Below, one piece after another: positions 54,836 to 64,000 of a stretch of DNA of 64,000 nt (the first letter of the stretch is position 1; every line of letters starts with the position of its first letter). The DNA lies in the NCBI GenBank assembly GCA_029168955.1, contig JAPDOI010001174.1, positions 149,698-213,697 of the forward strand. Direction: 5' to 3'. The notes beneath the pieces were generated by a model. It saw only the letters and a list, made by a program, of their open reading frames with translations. It made no database searches and was not told where the DNA came from. The translations under genes were made by a program, and so were the position numbers. The stretch is from Aplectana chamaeleonis. Lineage: Eukaryota; Nematoda; Chromadorea; Rhabditida; Cosmocercidae.

Positions 54836-55510
54836 GCGCGGCCTTCCCCAGCTGGTCGAGCAGCCACCTGGGCCTCCAGCGGTTGGGAGGGGCCTCCTGG
54901 TACTAGGCGGGTCCAAGTGCTGCAAGCTTGGGTAGCCGAACTGACGGCGGTGTTGACATCCGAATCATGCCTCAGGAGTGCGTCGTATACTCCCCTTGTC
55001 CAGCTGGAAGCGCGTCGTTAAGAAGGTGAAATTGGCGTGAGGAGAACTTCGACAGCAGCAGCTGCCGATATCGAGGGATTTATCCCCAGCATGCGTTGGA
55101 ATCATATACCGCTGTTAGCAGCAGCTGCCGCTGACAGCGAAGGATTGAGTTCGATGTATGCCCTGGGATCAGGGATGTGCGGCTATTGCCGTTTGTCGGT
55201 TGCCTTGTCGTTTGCCGGCCGTTTTTGGACGATTTTTGTCGATTGTCGTTTGCCGTTTTTCCTCTAATTTTCGACAAAGTTCGGCAAAAAGTGCGCGATA
55301 GATAACAAACGCCGCGATTAGGCTTTGCCTTGCAGCGACCGGCTCGAAAGTAGAGAGACTTACGTACTTCAAAACTCCAAGAAAGTTGATGTAACCTACC
55401 GTGCAGACACGTCAAAGCAAGTATAGTATTGTAGTGTCAGGCTCATGTGTGTCATCTTGTCTGGAAGAGTACCGAATTACTCACCCCCTCCTTGCTGAGG
55501 CTTGATCGAT

Positions 55511-56006
55511 TAAAGGCAGTGTTCACGATAAAAATCGTTTTTCTGTTTTTCAACCTATCTTGAAAACAGTCCTGTGCTGATTCCAACGATGTCTCTGAAA
55601 TCGTACACGACCTTCTGGGGACGGAGTTATGGTCTCTCAAAAATTGAGCTAAAGAAGCATGGTGGACGAGTTTTCCGAGGCTTGTAATTTCCGTCTTTTG
55701 CAGCCGATGTATGCGAGCTGACCTGAGTAAAGAGAGAAGTCGAGAATGAAGGGAAGAACGGGGCCAATAATTGGAAACCATCTCTCATCTCACGATTTCA
55801 AGCTTTAATTCGTTCACGTCGGTGGGCGGGCAATGGGTTTTTGGGATTTGCCTTGCTCTCAAAGTGGCAACTTCGAGCTCTTTTGAGGCTCCTCCTGGCT
55901 CGTTTTCATGCGTTCTTTCGACGTTAACGTCACAGTGTGCCCTTCCACTACCCATTCCTAGTGGATTTTCTAACACTTTTTTCATCGTTAACACTGATTG
56001 CCTTTA
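55511..56006. mobile_element. Family F2, copy 2, nested in a hAT element
   Basis: The ends are AAAGGCAGTGTTCACGATAA and CATCGTTAACACTGATTGCC. It is collinear with 50154-50643, with TGGTGGACGAGTTTTCCGAG and GCTGACCTGAGTAAAGAGAG. Confidence 0.85.
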
Positions 56007-56584
56007 ATGTAGGGTTCATCGCGACAAGAGGTAACACCCTGAACATTTTCAGGACAGGGCACAAAGGGACTTCGCCATCTTCTATTATGCTCACAATTAC
56101 GCTGAGAAACATGCTACCAAGTTGAAAGTTGGAGTTCTGAGTTGAACGGGTAGGGGAGCGTGTACACGTCGTGTGAAACATCCGTTTTGATTAAATTCGC
56201 TGCTTGACTATAAACTGGATTGACGGAGTCGACGGTGATCAGTTCGGAATAAGGGGTAGCCTTCGGTTTGGGAAGGAGGTGGTTTGAGACGAACGTGGTT
56301 TCCAGGAGTCGTATTTTTGAAAAGCTTGAAAAACTACTCAAATCCATGTAATTGACTCGTTAGCGCGCAATTCAGAAGAAATTTAAAAGGTTGGAGGGGG
56401 AGAGATGCCAAAGATGGAGCAGCTTCTTAGGAACGTTTCCAAGACTGTTCGAAAACGTGCGTTTTAGTTGTATTTCTCCACTTAATGATATTCTATCTAA
56501 ATTCGGGTCAAATTGAAAACTCACCGTGAAGCAATCCAACGAGTACGCCGCGAACTCTGAGAAACTTTGCCGGGGCAGAGCAGG

Positions 56585-56730
56585 GTAAGTAACACGACCC
56601 TCAACTGTGCCGCGATAGTTCCGCAGTAGTACCGCAGCGGCCCGCGACCATCAATGTGTCGATACGATTCTGTTGGAGTGCCTTGAGCCTCGGCAATGTC
56701 ACGACGTCAATCTGTGCGATGAATTTGAAA
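56585..56730. repeat. Family Q repeat, copy 2, inside a hAT element
   Basis: It is the inverse relative of 1780-2010, with GTACCGCAGCGGCCCGCGAC and CATCAATGTG in the place of ATCACTATG. Confidence 0.6.
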
Positions 56731-57199
56731 CACAAAGCAATTCAATGACTACTACATATTCCGGAAAGGGTACATTAGAGAACCTCGAAAAATTACCATC
56801 CTTTCACCGCAACGTTCCTATCAACAGGTTTCAATAGAATGCTAATTCCGGTGCTGTTTTTTATACCAGGTATTGTACCAACGTAAGAGGTTAAGCTTCT
56901 TGTGGTGTTATTGAAAAACTTTGTGATGTCATTGATCTAGAACAAAAAAGCTTAGGTTCAAGGACAGCCGGGCGTACACTACAGAAAACCATTTCTTATC
57001 TGGCTCTCGATATACGAAATGTGCATAAGAAAGAAGTATATTTACGGCTACTTTTAGAACATTTTTATCGTTTTTTTACAAGATTTTTTTTTATTTTGCC
57101 GTTTGTCGATTCCCGTTTGCCGGCCATTTTTGGACACATTTTGTCGATTTCCGTTTGCCGATGTTTCAAAATCGTTTGCCGCACATCCCTGCCTGGGAT

Positions 57200-60100
57200 G
57201 CAACCTCGAAGTACTGAGTACGGCAGCAGGGTTCGCCATAATATCGATTGTTGAATTTTCTTCATGAGAATGCAGATCTTGCCATCACAGAAGTGAGAAA
57301 AGTGAGAAGTTGCGGTAGAAACGCACAAAAACAATCTAGAAAGGCTTATTGGTGGGCGTTCGCCCACCCCAATCAACAAGATTCTCATGTATGCTTGTTT
57401 TTCCATTTGAGAGCAAGACGGAAGACGACAAAACAAATATTCTTAAAGATTTAGGTAATCGTGGGCGGGTTGACAATTAGCAATATAATGTTCTTAAGCG
57501 TATTTCCCCTTGAGTTTTCACCTGTTTCCACTTTTGTGATGACCAGATCTACCTTGTCATAAGGAGACCAAAACAACCGTTTTTATGACGAACGCTGCCT
57601 TTACTCTGAAGAATGTTGCTGTGACTCTTCCGCTACTGCCCCGCGATTCCACATTCTCCCGTGACTCCCCCGCGACTTCTCCGTCGATCAAGCATCCGCA
57701 ACTCTACGGCGACTCCCTGGGACTCTTCCGAGACCTTGCCGCGATGTGGTCAATGAAGAATTGTCCGCAGTTCTGCCCCGCATCTCCCCCGCGACTGCTC
57801 CATGGAGTCCTGGGGCGTCGCGGAAATAATTCTAAGAGTAGTAGCAATCGCGCCATTGAACACAAATAAGAGCGAAACCTCGTAAACAACTAAATAAGCT
57901 GCACTGATGCACAGAGCTGGTTTTCGTAGATTTTTTTTTCTGGTTTTGCCAATTCCCCAGAAAACAGAAAAAAACTGAAGAAAAAAAGCTAGTCGTTACC
58001 CTCACTGTCAGCTGAGTTTAAACTCATCATTGGCCCTTCCCTATCTCTGGAAGAAACTGCTTGAAATCTGCCAAGAATTCACACCGCGAACCTGAGATTC
58101 GCAGAGAATTTACTGCGAAAACAACGCGAGGCGGAAAAATGGCGTGGAAGCAACGCAAATTCATTGAGAGGAATTGATAGCGAATCAACGAAAAAGTACG
58201 CAAATTTAATTTTTAGCAGCGAAAAATAGCGCGAATTCACTACCGAGAAGTGGCTGTCGGGAACGTATATGGGTATCAACACCAAAAACGACGCGAACAT
58301 ATCGAGACGGCCAACACGGCTGCCATTGAAATGAGGGTGCCCTAGTACAGTAGCAAAAATGGATCAGCCGATGACGCGGCGCGAACTACGAAGTGATGGA
58401 TTGTTGGGATTGATGGTTCGAATCTTAGTACGTCGTGGGAAATCACGGCAGAACTGCAGAGCCGTACTTTTGTCTGGTCGAGGGAACACGGATTTCAGGA
58501 AAATCCACTCAGTGCCTAGATTCAGCCGCGAACCTGCCGGGAATATGTCGCCTCAGCTCCGGCACGGCACCAAGGCAGCGTGTTCCCAGCAGATTCTCAG
58601 TAGAATTCAGAGCGATTTGTTCGAAAGACTAATGAATTTAGGAAGCCGGAAAGAAGACTTCGGATATTTTGCCTCGAATAACGGTTCATTGGTGTCATAA
58701 AAGCTTGCACAACTTTTCTTCCTTGAACATGGAGCAACCGATTCTTAGGAAAAAGATGAGTCCAACATAGCGTCTGATGTCTAAAATGATCCTTCTCGTT
58801 GAATTATGCCACATCTCGGATATATATTCGCCCTGGAATCGCTGCCAGGGCCAGGCGGGCGTTGTCCCAGCTGGACGAACGGCAGGGAGACTATCAAACA
58901 TTTTTTCCAAATTTAGATTTTTCTTAGGGGGACGTAAAGATTTCCAGGGCCCCAAAACTAAATGGAGTCAGGGTGTGTTTTCGGTCGCGTTTCCTTTCGG
59001 TGAGGAAAACAGAGTCCTTTGGAACGAGGGGTCCGGATACTGCGGTTTGTCTCACGTATTGTAATATGCAACAAAACGATCAGGAGAACAATAGTACAGC
59101 ATCACAATAGTACATCTGTGAGGAAAGGGGTGGGACTATTACCTCTGTGGTAGCTTCACTGCAAGAATGTGGACAACATACGTACCCCCAGAGGAAATTT
59201 CAGATTTTCAAAAATTCTGCAAATAAGTTTCAGAGATCTCCGTGAAATTCCCTACAAACTGATGCCCAACATCCCTCCAATTACCTCAAATTTACGAAGA
59301 AAATCGCCTAAAACCCATTTTCTCATTCATTGTTCCTTTTAACACCGTTGTCCATTTCCGCGCCTTCCGCACGTGAATGGACTGAACGTAGGATTTCTTT
59401 CGAAAAAGGCAAGCCCTGAGTTCTATCAAAGTACTATTTCCGTCTAAGACTATCCTCTAAAAACTGCCGTAAGATCGCCCGGAAAGGTGCATCTTAGGGC
59501 ATATAGAACTAATATTCCAACCGCGCTCCAAAACCAAACCAGAACAGAGTAGGGGTTGAAGACAGGAGACGCACAATGCTCAAACAGGTGGAAAGGGTCT
59601 TAGTTGGATTGTGTTGCTCCTCAAATATGACTAACCTCCCTCTTCTGCGTGAAACTCCTGCTGCTCATATACTTTTTCTTGATATCCCCACCAATTGGAT
59701 ACTGGCCACTTTCTGCTGTTTTAAGAGCACTTTTCGATAGCGACAAATTTCCTGTTTCCACTGCTCTTTTATACTAAAGTAGTGTCACATGGGAGACTAT
59801 TGTTCAACTGAAATCAGGCCGTAACCGAATAGAGCCAACAACTTACATGGAGGAAATATACAAAGCGTAGGCCCGATGTGCCAAAAAAGACCTGGTATCG
59901 TTCAAGTATCTCTTCTGGCTCCAATAAAGTAAAAATGCGCTGTATCCCGCCCCGAGCTGCAGGTTCAAAACAGGTATGAGCATTCTTCAAGCCTCTGCGA
60001 AAAAGGCAAGGGTAACCCATGAGGCAATTTTTGTTTCAAAAAAATTTGCTCAGTTTCAGCTCAAGAGAAGTTGCTATTATTAGAAGGGTTAATCTGGGGC

Positions 60101-61044
60101 GGTGAACACGAAGATGTGGAGTCTATTTGCGAAATTTTGAAGTTTACTGTACATAGTTCACGGTAGGTAACATGTCATTTAGGAGGCAAAACCTCTATTA
60201 AATGCTCGAAATACAGCAAATGGACATCCAATTCGTATTCTCCACCCCGAATAACCCCACTATTCAAATTTTGAGTAAAATCTGAATTTTGACCAAACTA
60301 CCGTATCACCCACCATAATCTACCGTAATCTGCAGTAAATCCCGATAAAGCGAGACTCCGGTTTCGCATTAAGCGGTTCCAAATAATTTTAGCAAAATGA
60401 TTTTTAGACATATCCATCGTAGAAAAAGCGAGATTACCTCGAAAGTGGCGTTTTTCCCTCAGAAATTTTCCCCGGTTGGAGGAAGCTTCGAACAGAAATT
60501 AGCCGAAAACATTGGAGAAAATCCCGACTAATAAACCACAGATTCGTGACCAGCGCCTTTAAAAAACTTTCTGGGGAAATTCAAGTCAATACTGGAACAT
60601 TTTTCTTAAACGCTTCCCAAAGAGCCCTCAAATCGATATAAATAAACGCCCAACCGAAAATCCGTACAAGTCCGAAACGCTGTCCCAGTCTGTACAAAGG
60701 TTTGGAAAATGCGCACATTTACCCAAATTTTGCTCAGGGATGGTAGTTTTGGGCTGTCTGAACACCCATTTATGAGAGCCCGTTTCAGAATTTTTTGAAG
60801 ACCAATGCGCTTTTTGGAAGGGTACAAAAGCTAGCACAAAAACTACCCTTTCTAAGGTCGTCCGTCTTGGAACCTGCAGCGCCGGATGCGAGATAAGGGC
60901 TGCAGATTTTTACTCATTGAGCCACCGAAGAGAATCACCGCTAACATGATACTAGTCGTTTGTGGCAGATCCGTCCTACGCTTGGTATACTTGCCTTTTT
61001 TAGGGCGCAGGAGAAATTGCATCAACCCAAGCCAGAATCTCTCA
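57200..61044. other. Intergenic with relics
   Basis: A palindrome GTGGGCGTTCGCCCAC (57352), a solo element end TTTTTATGACGAACGCTG then CCTTTA (57579), a CGCGACT-rich stretch (57600-57800) and a family H relic (60098-60250). Open frames at 57585-57869 and 58359-58700 are unidentified. Confidence 0.4.
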
Positions 61045-61262
61045 TGAAAGGCAGCGTTCACGATAAAAAATGTGTTCCAGTTTCCACTATGAATGGGTGA
61101 GTGGAGGGGCACACTGTAACATTGACGTCGAAAGAACACTTGCATGAGGAACCCGAGCCAAGTAAGAGCCCAGAAACAGCCCGGAAGTTGCCACTTTGAG
61201 CTGCAAGAGAAAACCCCAAAGCGCAATGCCCGCCACTCCGACGAGAACAAACGAAAACTCAC
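61045..61262. mobile_element. Family F2, truncated inverted fragment
   Basis: It starts GAAAGGCAGCGTTCACGATA and continues with ACACTGTAACATTGACGTCG, GAAAGAACAC and GTTGCCACTTTGAG, the inverse of the right half of 55511-56006. Confidence 0.7.
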
Positions 61263-62699
61263 GATCCGTGGTCAAACTTGACAGATAGTGGGTTTTCAGA
61301 ATCCTCTATCACGAGAAATTATCGCCGTAATGGTTTATCGATTTTCTGGAAATGTTTTATTTTTATTGATTTTTCGCAAAAATCAGTAAAGGATTGTAGA
61401 AATAGGTCCAATCGATTGAGAAGGACCTCCATTAAGCCCCGAAAATCAAATTGGTCTACTACAGATTCCTTCCCTAAAGGGTGATAACCATTGCACTAAG
61501 CGTTGTCTGATGAAATTTTTGCTTATCAAGAGTTTTGTCTTCCAATCGCCGGAATGACGCGCGGTTACGCCATCTCATTGGATTAGTATGGGTCGATATC
61601 GCATCGTAACTCCGCGATGAAAAGCCCGGCCTAAAGCACGTTGTCACGTCGCTGTGTCGATTCAAGCCCTAAACCCAATCTTGGAGATAAGTGTTGTAGA
61701 GATGGATGATAAAGTTTGCAAGTTTTCTCGAAAAAAAGAATTTTCTCAAGCGGTAAATCCGAGATTTTGCGAAAAAAATTTACTATTTTTCTGATTTTTT
61801 TGTTCTCAATTTTCGGAAGCTATGCCTCTTTGCAGAATCGAAAAACAGAATCGAAAAATATGAAGAATACTAATTGTGCGCTTAACTTCTCATTCTTTCC
61901 TGAAATATTATCGTAATATAAAAGAAAAGAAAGCATTCATACTACATGTAGTACCGGTAAGTAGTTCGGTCAATTTTAATATCAACTAGCGGGGCGAAGT
62001 AAAAGCTTTTGCTTGAGAAACCTTGCTCGCATAGGTCTTTTTTTACCCACTGCTCTAATTTCTACTTTTTTAAAGTCAAACAAAGCGGACATCTCAAATG
62101 AAGTAAACTTTTCCAGAACCAATTTCTACGTTGAAATAGAATTTTTATTTTGCAGCTGCGGAACCTTTTCCTGAATGGAGTTACGAGCGTGTCTCAATAG
62201 ATTTCTATCGCTGGATGACATTATACCCTGCCATACTCTTAGGAAGTCTTTAAAAACCGTAAGCAAGTCTCATATTCGTGCTCAGCACCCCGAATAATAA
62301 ATACCCTGGACAGAGTCAGAACAAATAAAATTTTTCGACCTCTGAACGCCAAAAAAATTTGTCGTTCCCTTCCAGAGTAGAAACCGTTCAAAAATGTCTA
62401 GCGTCAGATTTGTATCACAATCGAGCGGCTTTTAGTGTTTTTCTCGCCCATTTCGCCATCTAAAGCCTAAGCTCCCGTATAGCTAATATGTGTTTGAACC
62501 CGTGGGGGTGTGTAGCCACAAGAATCTGTTGGTACCTGCTCGTTGGGTGCCTCAAGCTTCTACTGAACCCAGCAGACGTTTGAGTGTGCACAGGGAACGT
62601 TCGAGCGATTTAGCGTGCGCCTAACTATATCACTTGAAAGTAATCCCGCCATTGCTGCATAAAAGTGTCGCCGTCCGGCACACACTAAGGCCTCTGGTC
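61263..62699. other. Intergenic, AT-rich
   Basis: AT-rich spacer with an H-like end TCATATTCGTGCTCAGCACC (62269). The last 200 bp may already belong to the RTE element. Confidence 0.4.
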
Positions 62700-64000
62700 C
62701 ATAACACTTCAGGATCCGTATCTAAGGAGTTTCGCACTGGAGTCTTTGGCCACAAGCCACAGTTTCGCCACCTTGAACTGTCCATCGCTGTCCGAGTGAT
62801 ATCCAAAAACTTCGCTATCCAGACTTCTGAGGCTATTTCCATGCACCGTTTTGCTGCTTTTTGCAGGAAACCCCGCGCCTCAAGGATAGACCCGTCATCA
62901 GCGTCGGGAGTACACCATCTCCTGCGGTAACGCTGACGATAGGAGAGTGGGAGGCTGTGCAATAGCTGCCATAAGGAAGGATTTCAATGTGGTATGGTCA
63001 GGAGTTCGGCTCAACGTCGTGTCGGAATGCATTTCGTACGGCTTTGCGGGATCACAGAAGATTCAATCTGTGGATAGTGAGTGCTCATGCGCCCACTGAA
63101 AACCGCCGAGAACAATTCCAAGGATGCCTTCTGCGAGGAACTCAATACGTTGCTAGCCAGGATACCTTGTCAACTTATGCTGTTGTCGTGAGGATTGACG
63201 CAAATGCAGAAGATACAGGACTTGATCAGGAATCCGAAGTACTCGGTAAATATTCGCTACCCTGCTGGAGCGAACATCGAGACAATAGCTACCGCCTTGT
63301 CGACTTTGTGAACTGCAGTGGTCTGATTATTGCCTCGACGATTCAAAGGAGAATCATCGCTTCCGCCATCCAGCTTACAGTAAGCAGGAGACCAACCCAA
63401 TATCCTCTCAGAAGAGCAGCGGAAGCAGAAGGATGACAACTTTGAAATTATAAGCTTGACTATGTCTGAGCGAGGATTATTCCAGTATCGAACATTCGAA
63501 GATCTAGAGCTGTGTGGGATGCTCGCATTCAATTCGAATCCCAAATCCACTGTTCCTGTTGAACTTCACTGCGAGGATTCATAAGAGAAGGCGAGGGCTC
63601 AGCCTCTCCAGAGGGATTGACATGACAAGTCTCAGAGATGAAGAGTGCAGAAGCAATTTCCGACAACGCGTTTCTATTCACGTAATCCGAATTGCAGGTC
63701 TAAGAAGAAACTCTGCGACGCGGATTCTTTTGCCACGTGCATCCAGGACGCTTCGAACGAGGCACTCCCGTGTGTGTGTACAGCCTGAAGAAGAAGTTCG
63801 CCTACGTTTCCAGAAGAAACAACATCTACTACTACAACAGAGTATGGCTGCTCTCCGAACTGCAGAAAACTTCGTGGAGGAGAAGCGTCTGAGGAGTAAG
63901 TTGCGTCGGCAGCTTCAAAGTGACCGCGAACAGAGCCGGACGTGTAGAGGCTAAGGAGTTCGAGGAAGGCTTGGGAGGAGAAGAATCGAAGAAAGCCTAC
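62700..64000 (+). pseudogene. RTE-type non-LTR retrotransposon, 5' endonuclease part, decayed and cut by the window edge
   Basis: Translation, switching frames several times, follows the hookworm RTE endonuclease/reverse transcriptase. An NC..LS start-like segment is near 62775, an LQET-type motif (AP-endonuclease glutamate) near 62866, GGCAIA near 62950, QEFGSTS at about 63000, LWIVSAHAPTE at about 63070-63105, IDANA near 63195 and LIIAST near 63325. Next come IDMTSLRDEECRSNFRQRVS at about 63616-63675 and EKRLRSKLRRQLQSDRE at about 63880-63930. The expected SDH motif near 63530 is lost, and internal stops and frameshifts are frequent, so it is not active. The reverse transcriptase would lie beyond base 64000. 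The 5' limit is uncertain; similar-looking sequence may start near 62500. Confidence 0.85.

Larger units (their letters stand above)
55170..57191. mobile_element. hAT-type non-autonomous DNA transposon, 2022 bp
   Basis: The ends are CAGGGATGTGCGGC and GCCGCACATCCCTG with a perfect 8 bp target duplication CCTGGGAT at 55162-55169 and 57192-57199. Both subterminal regions are arrays of GTTTGCCG/TTTTTGG motifs (about 55185-55265 and 57070-57180). A 0.5 kb MITE-like element (55511-56006) and a short GC-rich repeat (56585-56730) are nested inside. No transposase frame is recognisable. Confidence 0.88.

Noticed and set aside
58400..58440. tRNA-like GGTTCGAATC box
   Set aside because: No matching acceptor stem, D-arm or anticodon arm at the right distances on either strand.

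Overview
This 64 kb window looks like repeat-rich chromosomal DNA from a clade V parasitic nematode, most likely a hookworm-like strongylid. I infer that from (i) a 3' edge fragment whose degraded peptides follow the hookworm RTE-type endonuclease/reverse transcriptase I know from that group, (ii) one multi-exon tandem CCCH zinc-finger gene of the nematode TIS11/OMA/MEX/POS-1 superfamily, with AG/GT introns from 65 bp to 7.5 kb, and (iii) dense short inverted-repeat elements. No bacterial operons, rRNA, tRNA or CRISPR arrays are visible.

Layout. 1-20.7 kb: no convincing gene; a field of MITE-like elements (several families recur), AT-rich spacer and one GC-rich patch near 3.0-3.3 kb. 20.7-39.5 kb: a plus-strand gene with five exons (20703-20945, 28495-28644, 34715-34862, 34928-35294, 39300-39514) whose splice phases all agree, giving 373 residues with two CX8CX5CX3H fingers and a stop at 39512-39514. 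The first exon(s) with the start codon were not found. Its introns are full of mobile DNA: a 4.1 kb hAT-type element with a perfect 8 bp target duplication ends 149 bp before the first zinc-finger exon, and the last large intron holds a 64 bp-arm hairpin, a 42 bp minisatellite and a 312 bp-arm near-perfect foldback.

39.5-62.6 kb: no convincing gene; nested transposon remains. These include a CACGTG-rich TIR element inside another TIR element, a higher-order minisatellite with periods of 93/114/117 bp (all multiples of three), a TTAA-flanked element with GTGTCC/GGACAC palindromes, a second hAT element with a perfect 8 bp target duplication, and many copies of a group of 0.5 kb elements with ends like AAAGGCAGTGTTCACGAT or AAGGCACAGTCC. 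62.7 kb to the edge: the 5' part of an RTE non-LTR retrotransposon, broken by frameshifts and stops, running out of the window.

Only the zinc-finger gene is likely to be a working host gene. It probably encodes an RNA-binding regulator of mRNA stability or translation. The most interesting structures are the intronic foldbacks, which would make long double-stranded RNA in the pre-mRNA, and the 42 bp iterated element found in two places in opposite orientation. Coordinates of repeat ends are by eye, accurate to within a few bases where a clear terminal repeat exists and less so elsewhere.
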